NCBI GenBank assembly: GCA_035610835.1
Contig: CM069442.1
Location: 62,535,431-62,599,430, forward strand
Reading direction: 5' to 3'
Source of the DNA: Ophiura sarsii
Lineage: Eukaryota; Echinodermata; Ophiuroidea; Amphilepidida; Ophiuridae
Length of the DNA: 64,000 nucleotides
The notes under the pieces were generated by a model. The model saw nothing but the letters and a program-made list of their open reading frames with translations. It ran no database searches and was not told the DNA's origin. The translations under genes were made by a program, and so were the position numbers. Positions 28,101 to 34,651 of the stretch are shown piece after piece. The number at the start of each line of letters is the position of its first letter. Within the stretch, counting starts at the first letter, position 1.

Positions 28101-31100
28101 AAACCAGAGTGTTATGTTTTCTATTCAAAATATGAAAATAAAACAAACCTGAACAATGATAAGTATTTTGAAAGAAATTGTACAAAAGCATATCTTTCGT
28201 TTCATCCAAAAACATATTAGTAGAATATAAAAACATATCGAGCTGGTTTTCGGTGGCATGAGCCATACGTATCGTACCGGCTTTGCAGTGAGGCTTTTTG
28301 AGAGTACGGGAGCATACGGGCACATGCAATCAAAGAGTACATGGTTGCAAAGACCTGATTTGTTTTTACATTGTCCTGTTTAAAGCGGCCAAAAAAGGGA
28401 ATATTCTGCGATACGATGATATGACTGTCATAATGGACTGATGGACAGTTAATTGCATTCTTACGATTTTGGGATTAAGGTCAATACAAAGTAATTTTAT
28501 AACACGTTCAATAGACTTCCTGGTGTCCATCGGGAATTCCTTGTACGAGAAATGGTGTAAACATTTAAGCTAATCAATATAATTTTCCATATCTAATTAG
28601 GTTACAGATCTTACCTTGGCTTTCTCCTACTTGAGGTTGCCCATACACATCCAGTGATGATTAGCTTCTGCCATATCCTTCAAGAACACAGCCAGAAACA
28701 CCATGTTAAGGAACGGTACATCCTAAAAACTGAAGGTAAGTATTGCAATCTCACTGGCCAAGTTTTGTGATTGAATACAGGGAATAGTAGAGCTAGATCA
28801 TTGGTTTGCATTAAATAGCAGCAGAAGGCGAGATATATGCGGCTGGTCATTCGGCTTCCAAGGTAACAATGGTAATGAGATGACGGTAGGTCATCGTATA
28901 TGTTTTCTTCCTCTAAGGCTTCGGCTAGCAACTTTAAATTCGACTTAGTATTTAACACTCATGTCAGAAAGTGTTTAAAGTTATTTAGGATTCTCTGCAT
29001 GCAAATCGTGTGCAAATCAAAACGACGTAAAAACGTTGTAGGTACATGCTATGTATTCCTAAGTACCTAAGTATCTAAGTAGATAGACTCCCAAAAATCT
29101 AAACCTTAAAAGTATTTTTTGAAATCTTTTGACAATTTGATGTGGATACAGCGGTACATGTCAGCTGACCATCTATCGTGTGGCAATACCGTCTATGGTA
29201 ATATCCCCTCAATAATAGTATGCATATCGCCAAACGTGCTAATGCTATAATTCTTACCTTCAGAAGCCGACACGGAACCATCGTCTGCGAGTCCCAATAA
29301 AGTGGCAAGAAATCGTTGGTTCGTCGCCGTGATGCTTCATCGTAATCCATCTATACGAAAGTATCGTTCACCACCAAAAGCAGTGATTGACAACAAAGTT
29401 GCTGTTGATACGGCGGCAGAAGTGGCACTGGTAAGATCCTGAGAAGAATTCCCAAGAATGACTTATAACCCTGCTGCGACCATTACTATCCACAGGGATA
29501 TCGTCAGTGACTGTAATCTGAAAAGCTATGTACAGAGTAATTCACTTTCAAAACAAGGTCACCGGACACTCTTTCTCATATCATCTTTACCAATTAAGAT
29601 TTTGTCTTCTTCATATATACCAACTTTTTGTTAATTGACAAAATAAAGGGTCTTAAAGAAGTTGTAAGACTAAATTATTGAAGAGAAGAGGATGTGAAAG
29701 CAAATATATTTGACCATAATTGGTGAAATTATGAGACCAATCTGATGTCATCATTTGGAAATACAAAGATTTTAATAGAGCTTGGTCGGAACCCATTTGT
29801 CCCGATTGTTAGCGATAAACCACCCATACGTTGCATCTGTGCGTTGTGTGCACGTTTTCCCTGTGGAATTTATTCTCCGAAATAACTTATGTTTGGTCGT
29901 ACTAAGTTCATTAACATTCCATCTGTTTACATTCGGGCTTCTGTTTTTATTTAAATATTCAACAATAAATTACATCATAGAGACGCATCTGTTAGAGAAC
30001 CTTGATACCCTGCCCTCTTATTCATTTGATGAGATGAACGAGTTAATGGCTAGTTTGCAATTCCAAAGAAATGGTATTCGACCTGCTACAAAGAATGGTA
30101 GGGTTTCACTCTCAGAAGATTATTTATTAATTCTTCTAAAAAATTAAGTGTTATAGGTATTTACACTTTTGGAAATCTCTTTATATGACGTATTTTGACC
30201 TGCTACAAAGAATGGTAGTGTTTCACTCTCAGAAGATTGTTTATTGATTTTTCTAAAAAAAATAAGTGTAATAGGTATTTACACTTTTTAAATCTCTTTA
30301 TATGACGTATTCGACCTGCTACAAAGAATGGTAGGGTTTTACTCTCAGAAGATTGTTTATTGATTTTTTCTAAAAAAAAAGGTGTCATAGGTGTTTACAC
30401 TTTTTGAAATCTTATTATATGACGTATTCGACCTGCTACAAAGAATGGTAGGGTTTCACTCTCAGAAGATTGTTTATTGATTTTTCTAAAAAAATAAATG
30501 TCATAGGTATTTACACTTTTTGAAATCTTTTTATATGACGTATTCGACCTGCCACAAAGAATGGTAGGGTTTCACTCTCAGAAGATTGTTTATTGATTTT
30601 TTTCTAAAAAAATAAGTGTCATAGGGGTTTACACTTTTTAAAATCTTATTATATGACGTATTCGACCTGCTACAAAGAATGGTAGGGTTTCACTCTCAGA
30701 AGATTGTTTATTGATTTTTCTAAAAAATTAAGTGTCATAGGTATTTGCACTTTTTGAAATCTCTTTATATGAAGAAGATATGTTTCCTACCAAAGACATT
30801 TTAAAGAATAAAGATCAAAGGCAAAACTTTGATGAAGTTAGAACAATTCGCAAATGCAGCGCATGGGCGGTTCATGGGGAAATCGGGACAAATGGGTTCT
30901 GACTCTATTCAAAGCTTTGTATTTCAACAAGTCGACATCAGGTTGATCTCATAATTTCACCAATTCAGGTCAGATATATCTACTTTCATATCTCTTAATA
31001 TGAAGTACCTATATGTCACTTATAACATGCATAAGGTCCCAAGTTTTTGGACCCAGTACTTTTGAGACACGCTTTACACTGTTGGTAATGGAAACCACGA

Positions 31101-31552
31101 GATGTAAAGACAATACAATTTCAGAAAAGGTGCAATTGAAATCTAATGCATTTATCCAGTCTTTGACGGAATAACTGCTGAACACATGCAATGCTATAAT
31201 TAGTCTGTACTAGTCTATCCTTTATATGCCATTTAAAAGTCAGTTTAGAGCATCTAAAGTCAGTTTAGGGCATCCAAAATAAACATCTCTATATACTCAA
31301 AATAACTCCCTGTATTTTGTCAAAAATCGATGTAAATTAGCTATTAAAAGCATTTTGATTTGTATATTTTATCAGGAAAACGACGTCAAACTTGGTGGAG
31401 ATTCGAGACCAACCCACATTGAAGACGAACAAGACACTACTAGCATCAGCAGTACCAAAGATAATGGCAGCCATCATTCTACATCACTAGGTTATATAGC
31501 GCATATCGCGGGAGAAGTTCTTCTGGAATCAAACCCTGCCAATTTTGTATAA
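7058..31552 (+). CDS. STRA6: STRA6-like multi-pass membrane receptor, 19 exons (whole gene span)
   Basis: In vertebrates STRA6 is a plasma-membrane protein that moves retinol between retinol-binding protein and the cell. Nineteen GT-AG exons join in continuous phase to 685 codons plus a stop; human STRA6 has about 667 residues. Matching blocks run in order: FWNGRPG after the first membrane segment, a REC.P turn, TPPT..EK with PGFKFSR, YSGYQIAY, FHVTTYVLFFLNVSIGIV, GYRSYLGFLLLEVAHTHP, and the C-terminal amphipathic RNRWFVAVMLHRNPSIRKYR, which corresponds to the calmodulin-contacting tail helix of the vertebrate protein. Many hydrophobic segments are visible. Exons 2-18 are well supported; the first exon and the 3' end are predictions. 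Ligand specificity is not shown, and the vertebrate RBP-binding Tyr/Gly cluster is not evident. Intron 14 contains a whole Ig/ITIM gene. Confidence 0.88.
7697..8530. mobile_element. Inverted-repeat element of the GTACGTATGGCTCATACG family (copy 1)
   Basis: The left end (about 7697-7737, with TAGTACGATGGCTCATACG) and the right end (about 8490-8530, reverse complement GGCCGCACCGCCAAACCAG) match the termini of other copies near 26870, 27843, 46463 and 56704. It lies in intron 1. A separate hairpin (8123-8312) is nested inside. No transposase frame was seen. Confidence 0.6.
8123..8312. repeat. Long hairpin / foldback element
   Basis: The arms 8123-8192 and 8239-8312 are near-perfect reverse complements (for example AACTGTTTTCGTGAATTTG) around a 45-base loop. 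It sits within the larger inverted-repeat element of intron 1. Confidence 0.8.
8639..8724 (+). CDS. STRA6: STRA6-like exon 2
   Basis: Acceptor TTTCTTTCAG, donor ATA|GTAAGT; enters in phase 0 and leaves in phase 2. Encodes the end of the first membrane segment and a basic turn QQRRRLYPRFWNGRPG, the family's recognisable N-terminal cytoplasmic motif. Confidence 0.9.
9193..9335 (+). CDS. STRA6: STRA6-like exon 3
   Basis: Acceptor TTTTCACAG, donor CAAG|GTAAG; completes a split Tyr codon and leaves in phase 1. Encodes YPVNLVDAYDFR followed by a hydrophobic segment (VAFTCAFCTCIVSIMELF), in the same order as the vertebrate PVDFL block and second membrane segment. Confidence 0.9.
9353..9760 (-). repeat. 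Tandem tRNA-Ser-derived SINE-like units (2.2 copies)
   Basis: Two full units (9355-9538 and 9539-9718) and a 40-bp start of a third repeat head to tail with a 180-184 bp period. Read on the minus strand, each has an A-box-like TGGCTTAGTGGTTGGGA, an anticodon-like loop CTTGAGA (TGA, Ser), a variable-arm-like insert and a B-box-like GGATCGAATCC, then a GTTCCCGGAGATTTAGTTGG body. Copy 1 has a 6-bp insertion in the head. It lies in intron 3, only 17 bp after the exon 3 donor. Confidence 0.8.
10113..10173. repeat. 61-nt poly-C tract
   Basis: Uninterrupted run of 61 C in intron 3, one of many long G/C homopolymers in the window. It produces poly-Pro and poly-Gly open frames on the two strands, which are not genes. 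Confidence 0.97.
10460..10592 (+). CDS. STRA6: STRA6-like exon 4
   Basis: Acceptor CCATGCAG, donor TTG|GTACGT; phase 1 in, phase 2 out. Encodes hydrophobic stretches EFIIFILNVLEICFIYYPLF and LGQIIGFLYTAS, aligning with the vertebrate LFYYAALYYPL block. Confidence 0.9.
11174..11240 (+). CDS. STRA6: STRA6-like exon 5 (67-nt small exon)
   Basis: Found by requiring a phase 2 to phase 0 bridge. Acceptor ATCCGCAG, donor TTTG|GTAAGT. It encodes TFLYTLTLRECPLFWSDTS-type sequence; the ECP turn is at the expected place relative to vertebrate STRA6 (AECP). Both splice phases fit without adjustment. Confidence 0.8.
12205..13500. mobile_element. Probable inverted-repeat element in intron 5
   Basis: The left part (12214-12272: GCCGATCTATAGGGTGG, poly-G 12236-12255, TACCGCGCCATTTTG) and the right part (about 13433-13490, reverse complement ATCGACTAGGGGTGGG then TACCGCGCCATTTTG) are inverted relative to each other. 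The interior contains a tRNA-like segment on the minus strand (about 12765-12840, with GGTTCGATTCCCG). Outer limits are approximate; no transposase frame was seen. Confidence 0.5.
13884..14000 (+). CDS. STRA6: STRA6-like exon 6
   Basis: Acceptor AATCGTTGCAG, donor AAG|GTAAGT; 39 codons, phase 0 to 0. A membrane segment (AVTSISILPIYACLWYLQL) is followed by a second hydrophobic stretch and basic YKLFKSK, matching the SLLASLPLLLGLGFLSLW region. Confidence 0.9.
14618..14709 (+). CDS. STRA6: STRA6-like exon 7
   Basis: Acceptor TCTCATATAG, donor AC|GTGAGT; phase 0 in, 2 out. Encodes a hydrophilic linker ending YYARIKYLFTPPT, like the vertebrate LRHCIYTPQP segment before the PGF motif. Confidence 0.85.
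15166..15224 (+). CDS. STRA6: STRA6-like exon 8
   Basis: Acceptor TTTGATACAG, donor CCAG|GTAAG; 59 nt, phase 2 in, 1 out. Encodes basic/aromatic CEKQTRLAKLKDWFYQTAP, continuing to PGF in exon 9. This loop is longer than in the human protein. Confidence 0.82.
15522..16485. mobile_element. MITE-like element in intron 8, ends AGCGTGTTTCTATTGAG
   Basis: The 17-bp terminal word AGCGTGTTTCTATTGAG is present inverted at both ends; imperfect similarity continues inward (GGAATGATTCGG). Internal palindromes include the CCGCTATAATGCGG area at 15600-15625. No transposase. A 136-codon open frame (15562-15972) lies wholly inside and is not considered a gene. Confidence 0.7.
16711..16772 (+). CDS. STRA6: STRA6-like exon 9
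   Basis: Acceptor TACGTTTCAG, donor GAG|GTAAGA; phase 1 in, 0 out. Encodes GFKFSRRFVITLGVSTLALY, matching PGFHLPLK plus the start of the following membrane segment. Confidence 0.9.
17179..17329 (+). CDS. STRA6: STRA6-like exon 10 (vertebrate RBP-contact region)
   Basis: Acceptor ATCTTTCAG, donor AAGG|GTATGC; phase 0 in, 1 out. Encodes the end of a membrane segment and the extracellular loop ALTHLFANDGPLKIGFEI, with a glycosylation-type NTT. In vertebrate STRA6 this loop carries a Tyr-x3-Gly-x-Gly cluster needed for RBP binding; I cannot find that cluster here. Confidence 0.88.
17781..17856 (+). CDS. STRA6: STRA6-like exon 11
   Basis: Acceptor GATTTTCACAG, donor TCG|GTAAGT; phase 1 in, 2 out. 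Single membrane segment WITCYVSLGIMVSFLIHMIF, as in the vertebrate ALEVCYISALVLSC region. Confidence 0.9.
18406..18481 (+). CDS. STRA6: STRA6-like exon 12
   Basis: Acceptor CATTAACAG, donor ATT|GTAAGT; phase 2 in, 0 out. Encodes the cytoplasmic linker RLWKGDKSFCPLEELSFATL. Confidence 0.85.
18545..18945. repeat. Poly-C/poly-G bounded repeat with hairpin
   Basis: A hairpin at 18545-18618 has arms with a C run, GGTGTACAACATCAAT and the inverse. It is followed by repeated AATTGGGTG/TTTTGGGGTG words and a second C run (18917-18941) next to GGGGTTGTACAC, which repeats the hairpin arm. It lies in intron 12 and produces spurious open frames. Confidence 0.65.
19416..19464 (+). CDS. STRA6: STRA6-like exon 13 (49 nt)
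   Basis: Acceptor CCATCAATAG, donor TGGG|GTGAGT; phase 0 in, 1 out. Encodes VANLRYSGYQIAYCVW, equivalent to the conserved FSAYQTAF segment of vertebrate STRA6. Confidence 0.9.
19924..20041 (+). CDS. STRA6: STRA6-like exon 14
   Basis: Acceptor ATACTTTCAG, donor TTG|GTGAGT; phase 1 in, 2 out. Long hydrophobic segment (AVLWVIVMLIIVVLVHPFM) then SNYFTDFLEDYW, matching FLVLMPVLHGRN and the following loop. Confidence 0.92.
20981..21008. promoter_or_regulatory. Perfect-arm palindrome upstream of the nested Ig gene
   Basis: AAATGTATTAC is repeated inverted around TACGTC, 48-75 bp before the ATG at 21056. The centre contains ACGTC, a CREB/ATF-type half site. The promoter-proximal position suggests a regulatory site, but it is absent from the equivalent position of the 34.6-kb paralogue, so this is tentative. 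Confidence 0.4.
21056..22522 (+). CDS. Single-Ig-domain membrane receptor with ITIM-like motifs and repeat tail
   Basis: Intronless, 488 residues, nested in STRA6-like intron 14 on the same strand. Residues 1-24 look like a signal peptide. One Ig-like domain spans about 27-139, with Cys48 and Cys117 and Trp60; the usual DxGxYxC is replaced by VSC. A Ser/Thr-rich stalk (with NGT) and a membrane segment at about 181-203 follow. The tail has eight 17-residue repeats (264-397) of the type EMPTYALPxKRQSTP, then YAEV (Tyr423) and ITIM-like SAYAVV (Tyr440), LHYADV (Tyr462) and SLYADI (Tyr483). Inhibitory signalling through SH2 phosphatases is inferred from these motifs. ATG context AACATGG is good. 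About 300 bp upstream also resembles the 34.6-kb paralogue. No orthologue is recognised. Confidence 0.9.
   Translation: MADTVIITVMILRMILALVTSCQARPYLVQSPISTEIVSGGGTAVFTCGIGGRSTETILWFVNIIGTDMYVDIPASQDASPISVDGFKYDVEYSSDGGLEYYRLMVLEVMIPFTVSCLYTNNIDTRALLSEWVSLTLIITASTTSLPSSPVGREDITKIKLDPTTTSQNGTTITDAQTTGVAAIAVGVTCCTVVIIFFIAVILYLRIRHGYCYTCKITKPTNSDTIVPSETLNSNGIANNGFTDGTKDDNAIGPPNKSYVLSNEELPTYALPKKNQSTSGEMLTYALPKKRQSTPGEMPTYALPEKRQSTPAIMPTHALQKERKSSHEEIPSYALPNKRQSSPAEIPTHVLSDRMSQNDSTEKPPTYAIPDKTRNKTSSGEMPTYALPNKRQSTAVNKTPDRGKYLATVNEMPSNDQLGDPLYAEVPGENYESNDVDSAYAVVPIEMDKRPKTNANIEGLHYADVELTSSKEDAQFKQDASLYADIKL
21845..22249 (+). repeat. In-frame coding repeat of the Ig receptor tail (8 units)
   Basis: Eight units of about 48-54 bp encode variants of EMPTYALPNKRQSTP. 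Units 1, 2, 3, 5, 7 and 8 keep the Tyr; units 4 and 6 carry His instead. Most units also keep a basic-Gln-Ser/Thr site (KRQS). The 34.6-kb and 50-kb relatives lack this array. Confidence 0.92.
22523..23070. other. 3' flank of the nested Ig gene
   Basis: No gene was seen. A full CRE-type TGACGTCA lies at about 22736 followed by a second TGACGT; with no known promoter nearby it may be chance. No clear AATAAA directly after the stop codon was identified. Confidence 0.4.
23071..25658. mobile_element. 2.6-kb element with about 75-bp inverted ends in intron 14
   Basis: The left end starts ACATATGAAGAGCT; the reverse complement of the right end starts ACATATGAAGAGCTTTTTTG, and similarity continues through ACTCATTTTGCATTATTGAAT. 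The interior has several ACACCCTGTA words (about 23865-24215), which are termini of other element types, so it is probably a nest of insertions. No transposase frame was found; a target duplication is unclear. Confidence 0.65.
25061..25204. mobile_element. 144-bp foldback MITE
   Basis: Ends TACACAG/CTGTGTA, then A-rich and AGTGAGTCAT arms in inverted orientation. The centre holds two direct copies of GTCACTACACGGACAAAATG. It sits within the larger inverted-repeat element. Confidence 0.75.
26341..26445. repeat. Short tandem repeat ATCTAAAAATAACC
   Basis: Three direct copies of TATCTAAAAATAACC spaced by about 40 bp, preceded by an inverted copy (GGTTATTTTTAG). Confidence 0.7.
26870..27066. mobile_element. 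GTACGTATGGCTCATACG-family element, truncated (copy 2)
   Basis: The right end (about 27011-27066) reads ACTTATACGTATGAGCC then GTTTTGCAGTGCGGCC, the inverse of the family's left terminus. The interior shares TTGAACTGAAACCAATGCAAATAT with the 56.7-kb copy. The left terminus is missing. It ends about 70 bp before exon 15. Confidence 0.6.
27138..27239 (+). CDS. STRA6: STRA6-like exon 15
   Basis: Acceptor ACCTCACCAG, donor TCG|GTAAGT; completes the split Trp codon after a 7.1-kb intron, phase 2 to 2. Encodes LTFIVGYAFYYLQVLVSKLF and a basic loop ending SLNNR, aligned to FWLTLALAVILQ...TNRR. Confidence 0.9.
27627..27790 (+). CDS. STRA6: STRA6-like exon 16
   Basis: Acceptor TTATTAAACAG, donor ACAG|GTAATA; phase 2 in, 1 out. 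Encodes RLFHVTTYVLFFLNVSIGIV then LMRIIKALIFGLLYIGRMDR, one of the clearest matches (vertebrate [20 protein letters not shown] and NAIHLGQMDLS). Confidence 0.95.
27843..28296. mobile_element. GTACGTATGGCTCATACG-family element (copy 3)
   Basis: The left terminus GGCCGCACTGCAAAACTAG continues GTACGTATGGCTCATACG. The right terminus (about 28256-28296), reverse complemented, reads GCCTCACTGCAAAGCCGG then TACGATACGTATGGCTCATG. At 454 bp in intron 16 it is the best-preserved copy in the window. No coding sequence. Confidence 0.75.
28601..28735 (+). CDS. STRA6: STRA6-like exon 17
   Basis: Acceptor ATCTAATTAG, donor GAAG|GTAAGT; phase 1 to 1. Encodes GYRSYLGFLLLEVAHTHPVM, matching [20 protein letters not shown] of the vertebrate protein, then a hydrophilic segment. 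Confidence 0.95.
29264..29430 (+). CDS. STRA6: STRA6-like exon 18 (calmodulin-contact-like helix)
   Basis: Acceptor TCTTACCTTCAG, donor CTG|GTAAGA; phase 1 in, 0 out. Contains RNRWFVAVMLHRNPSIRKYR (about residues 587-606), a basic amphipathic segment equal in position and pattern to the C-terminal calmodulin-contacting helix of vertebrate STRA6. Calmodulin binding here is inference. Confidence 0.92.
29680..31005. mobile_element. 1.3-kb inverted-repeat element carrying a minisatellite
   Basis: The left arm (about 29680-29805, with ATTGGTGAAATTATGAGA and AACCCATTTGTCCCGAT) is the imperfect reverse complement of the right arm (about 30880-31005). The interior contains the six-unit tandem array. 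A 121-codon open frame (29782-30147) lies within and shows no recognisable domain. Located in intron 18. Confidence 0.75.
30076..30775. repeat. Minisatellite, 6 units of about 117 bp
   Basis: Units starting TTCGACCTGCTACAAAGAAT recur at about 30080, 30197, 30313, 30430, 30546 and 30664 (116-118 bp apart) and are highly similar. Units are contiguous, without unique spacers. Confidence 0.95.
31376..31552 (+). CDS. STRA6: STRA6-like exon 19 (last, with stop)
   Basis: Acceptor TATTTTATCAG, in phase 0 with exon 18; 58 codons then TAA. Encodes an acidic/Ser-rich tail (GDSRPTHIEDEQDTTSISS) ending ESNPANFV. Tails are variable in this family, so support is the frame, splice site and composition. An AATATA motif near 31643 may serve polyadenylation. 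Confidence 0.75.
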   Translation, partial: ENDVKLGGDSRPTHIEDEQDTTSISSTKDNGSHHSTSLGYIAHIAGEVLLESNPANFV

Positions 31553-34545
31553 CATTTTAGGTTTTTAATTATTTTTCTATTTTAAGATTTCAAAGAATAA
31601 TAAGAATAACAGACCTGACATATACTTTACTACCAGTCCTGAAATATAAATGCAGTTTGTAGACTGCGGGTAAAACTGGGCGCTACCATAGTTGATAAAC
31701 AGTCAGCTCCGGAACGAGAGCCCGTTTCACTTAAGGGCGCTTAAAATTGACGGGTGTGCGTCACCGTGGTAACGTGTACCCTTTCATTTGTGCAATCATT
31801 GCAATTTTGCTTTTCAACCCTAAATATTTGATACTAATTAACATCTTAACAAGTTGAGGGTAGCCTAGGTACCAGAATTCCTCGCGGCAGCTAGTCCGAT
31901 GATTTTATCTCACCCCTGACCCAACATCTTGCAATACAGGTCAAAATTACACATTTTAGCCTATATACCGCGATGAGACTGCCATTTTCTAGGCGAGTTT
32001 ACACCATTTTAATGAATTGTTAAGGCAAGTGTGATAATATTAACGTTAAATATAAGCCTTGTAGTATTATATAGTGATCAATTTGTTAACATTATCTCAA
32101 AGATAAGAGACTTATCTTGTAGTTGAAAATCGGCAAAATAGGATTTTGTTCAATTTTGGAAATTACTGTGACTAGAGGCCGTTCCCTTGGAAACGTAGTC
32201 CCGTTCCCAAGCCCGCCGTCTATTGAAAGTCCCATTCTCAAGCCCTTGATTGAAATATAAAACTTATTCGTCACCCAGCAGAAGACGGACTCCCGTCACT
32301 TGATACCGCCGCCGTGTAAACATTAATGGCAGTGTGTTACTAAATAGCACGCCCTCAAACCGAACGCGCACCAGTTCCAGAGCAGACTGATAATGTGTCG
32401 CCTCGTTTATAAGACGTAGTGGTGTTTATCACGAGTGATTTCACCACATCAGTTATTTCTCTTCTGAAATTAATACAACGTTTTCGCTATAAGAAGATAC
32501 GATGAGCGTGAGAATGCATTATTGAGTGTATACTGAAAAAATTATGTTCAATGTTACAAGGAGCAGATTATAGCTACTAGCCTATTGACGGACATTCATC
32601 ATACGATTAAAAGAGGATTTGCTATATCACTACACTCGGCTCCAATGTGAAAATGACTTATAGTTTGATACGTTTGTTTAAATACAATTTTTTGTCTTTG
32701 GGGCCCTTTGGACTAAACGATAAACGATATGGTTTGTGCCATATCACATGCCAAACCATAGGTTATTTCCCGTATATTGTAAACATGCAGGGAGGGGATA
32801 ACTAATTTTATGTGATCTTTTTCAAACTTTTACAGATACTTCGCTCTTATAATGAAGTTTGACTATTAGGAAAGACATTCCTGGACACATAAATTGATCT
32901 TAACTATATTTCCCTTTACTAAATCACAATGTAATTCTGCCTTCCTATTATTTAGGGAATTTTCTATATATATTTTTTGAATTTCGTCGTAAAAAAGCAT
33001 TCCGTACTATTGTGTTAACTTGTGTACAGCTGCGATTGTATCTGGAAATGCTGTAAACGGCGTTAACAAAATATGTTATTTTAACCCATTCAAACCATGA
33101 TTTTGAAGTAATTAGGAAGCGTATTGCGCTGTAACTTACAGATATTTTAGATATTTCATGTTTATAATTCTAATTTGATCAAAAAATTGCATTTCTAGAA
33201 AAAAAAATCAAAGATAGAGGGCGTTCCATGAAAAATATCGCACAATGCAGGTGTTTTAATATGCCTTTACGAAATAAATATAATCTAGTAGATGTTGTTC
33301 CATAACGAAATATGAATGTATATACCAAGTATTTAATAATGTGCATCTCTTTCCGTGTAAATCGTCTTTTTACGTTAAATGTTGTACACAACTGTATCGT
33401 AGTGACTGTTATTGCAGTGCAGTCTAAAATGGAACAATAAATGAATGTTTAACTACACAATGCCTGGTATCATGGTTACTCAGTTACTAAACTTCCACTG
33501 CGGGATGGGTTTTTTGGAATCTATTAGGGGGATGAGCCAAAATACGGTTGGGACTGGTGGGGGGGGGGGGGGGGTGGGGGGGTGCTGAGAGAAAATTTAC
33601 ACACATTTTGTAGCAATCACTTGTTTCAGCGCTAAGCCACACACTTGAGAATGTGGGGAAGTTTCAATCTGAATATGACAACATACCCAATATAAAAGGA
33701 CACCCTTTTAATATTGATGCACATTAATTATCATAAAATAAAACCATAATTATATTGGTTGAACATCGTGAATCATGTTTATCTGAATATCAATGCCCGT
33801 AATTATTATTATGTTATTGCGAACATAATCATAGAGTTCAAGATTATTTTAATACGATATTCGTTTAAAATAAAACTATAATTTTCCTCACAATAAATCA
33901 TGTGATACCAGTATTCAAACAATTTGTACCCATTCTATAGAATCTCATTTGCACTAATAGGTCTGGATAAATGTTGATGATAAAATGTAATCTTTATCAA
34001 TGAATTTATGCATAGGAGATTGACACCAATAATATTATTATCGAAATGCTACTATCATTTGATGGGCAGTAAATAGAGGAATGTTAGAGAAAGAATTATA
34101 CACTAACAAAATTAATTGTGCCATACCTTTAACATGTTTAATGTATCTTGAATATATTCTGCATCATGATTGCAAATAAATAAATATCTGAATGCAGAAT
34201 AAATGCGTATTTTTCAAACGTGTGTACACATATGAGTTATTCCCTTTTATAATTTTTTGAAATGAGAAAGTATGTTTCCAAAACCTATAGTCTAGCATTT
34301 AATATAACTTCAAGCGTCTCTACCATTTGATTACTTCAATAACTCATATATTGAGCCAACTTGATGACGAACCTAAAATGCTTAATAATGCACACGGAAA
34401 CAGAATGAAACATTCAAGTAAGCTGCAGTCTGTTAGTAATATGTTTTGTTATTTAAAATAATTCTGACAGTTTATCACGGTTCAAAGGGTTTTGTGTCAA
34501 TGTCATTATCACGTGGACTAAGTTGATCAAACTGCCTAGTGTCGA
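31553..34545. other. Intergenic spacer between STRA6-like and Ig gene 2
   Basis: No gene was recognised. The only notable items are a G-rich tract (33559-33582) and short unconvincing open frames. From about 34370 the sequence resembles 20740-20950 upstream of the nested Ig gene (shared CACACGGAAAC and TCACGGTTCAA-type words), marking the conserved upstream region of that family. Confidence 0.5.
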
Positions 34546-34651
34546 TTTCAATCATTCCCTATTAATTTACAAACTGCAGGTATACTATTAATTGCTACGT
34601 TTTCGATAAGATACTATTAGTCAACCACGAGTCAAGATATTCGATAAAACC

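Noticed and set aside
29782..30147. 121-codon open frame
   Set aside because: Begins in the inverted arm and runs into the minisatellite of a transposon-like element.
30076..30775. Possible CRISPR-like array
   Set aside because: Units are contiguous 117-bp repeats with no unique spacers, in a eukaryotic intron; it is a minisatellite.
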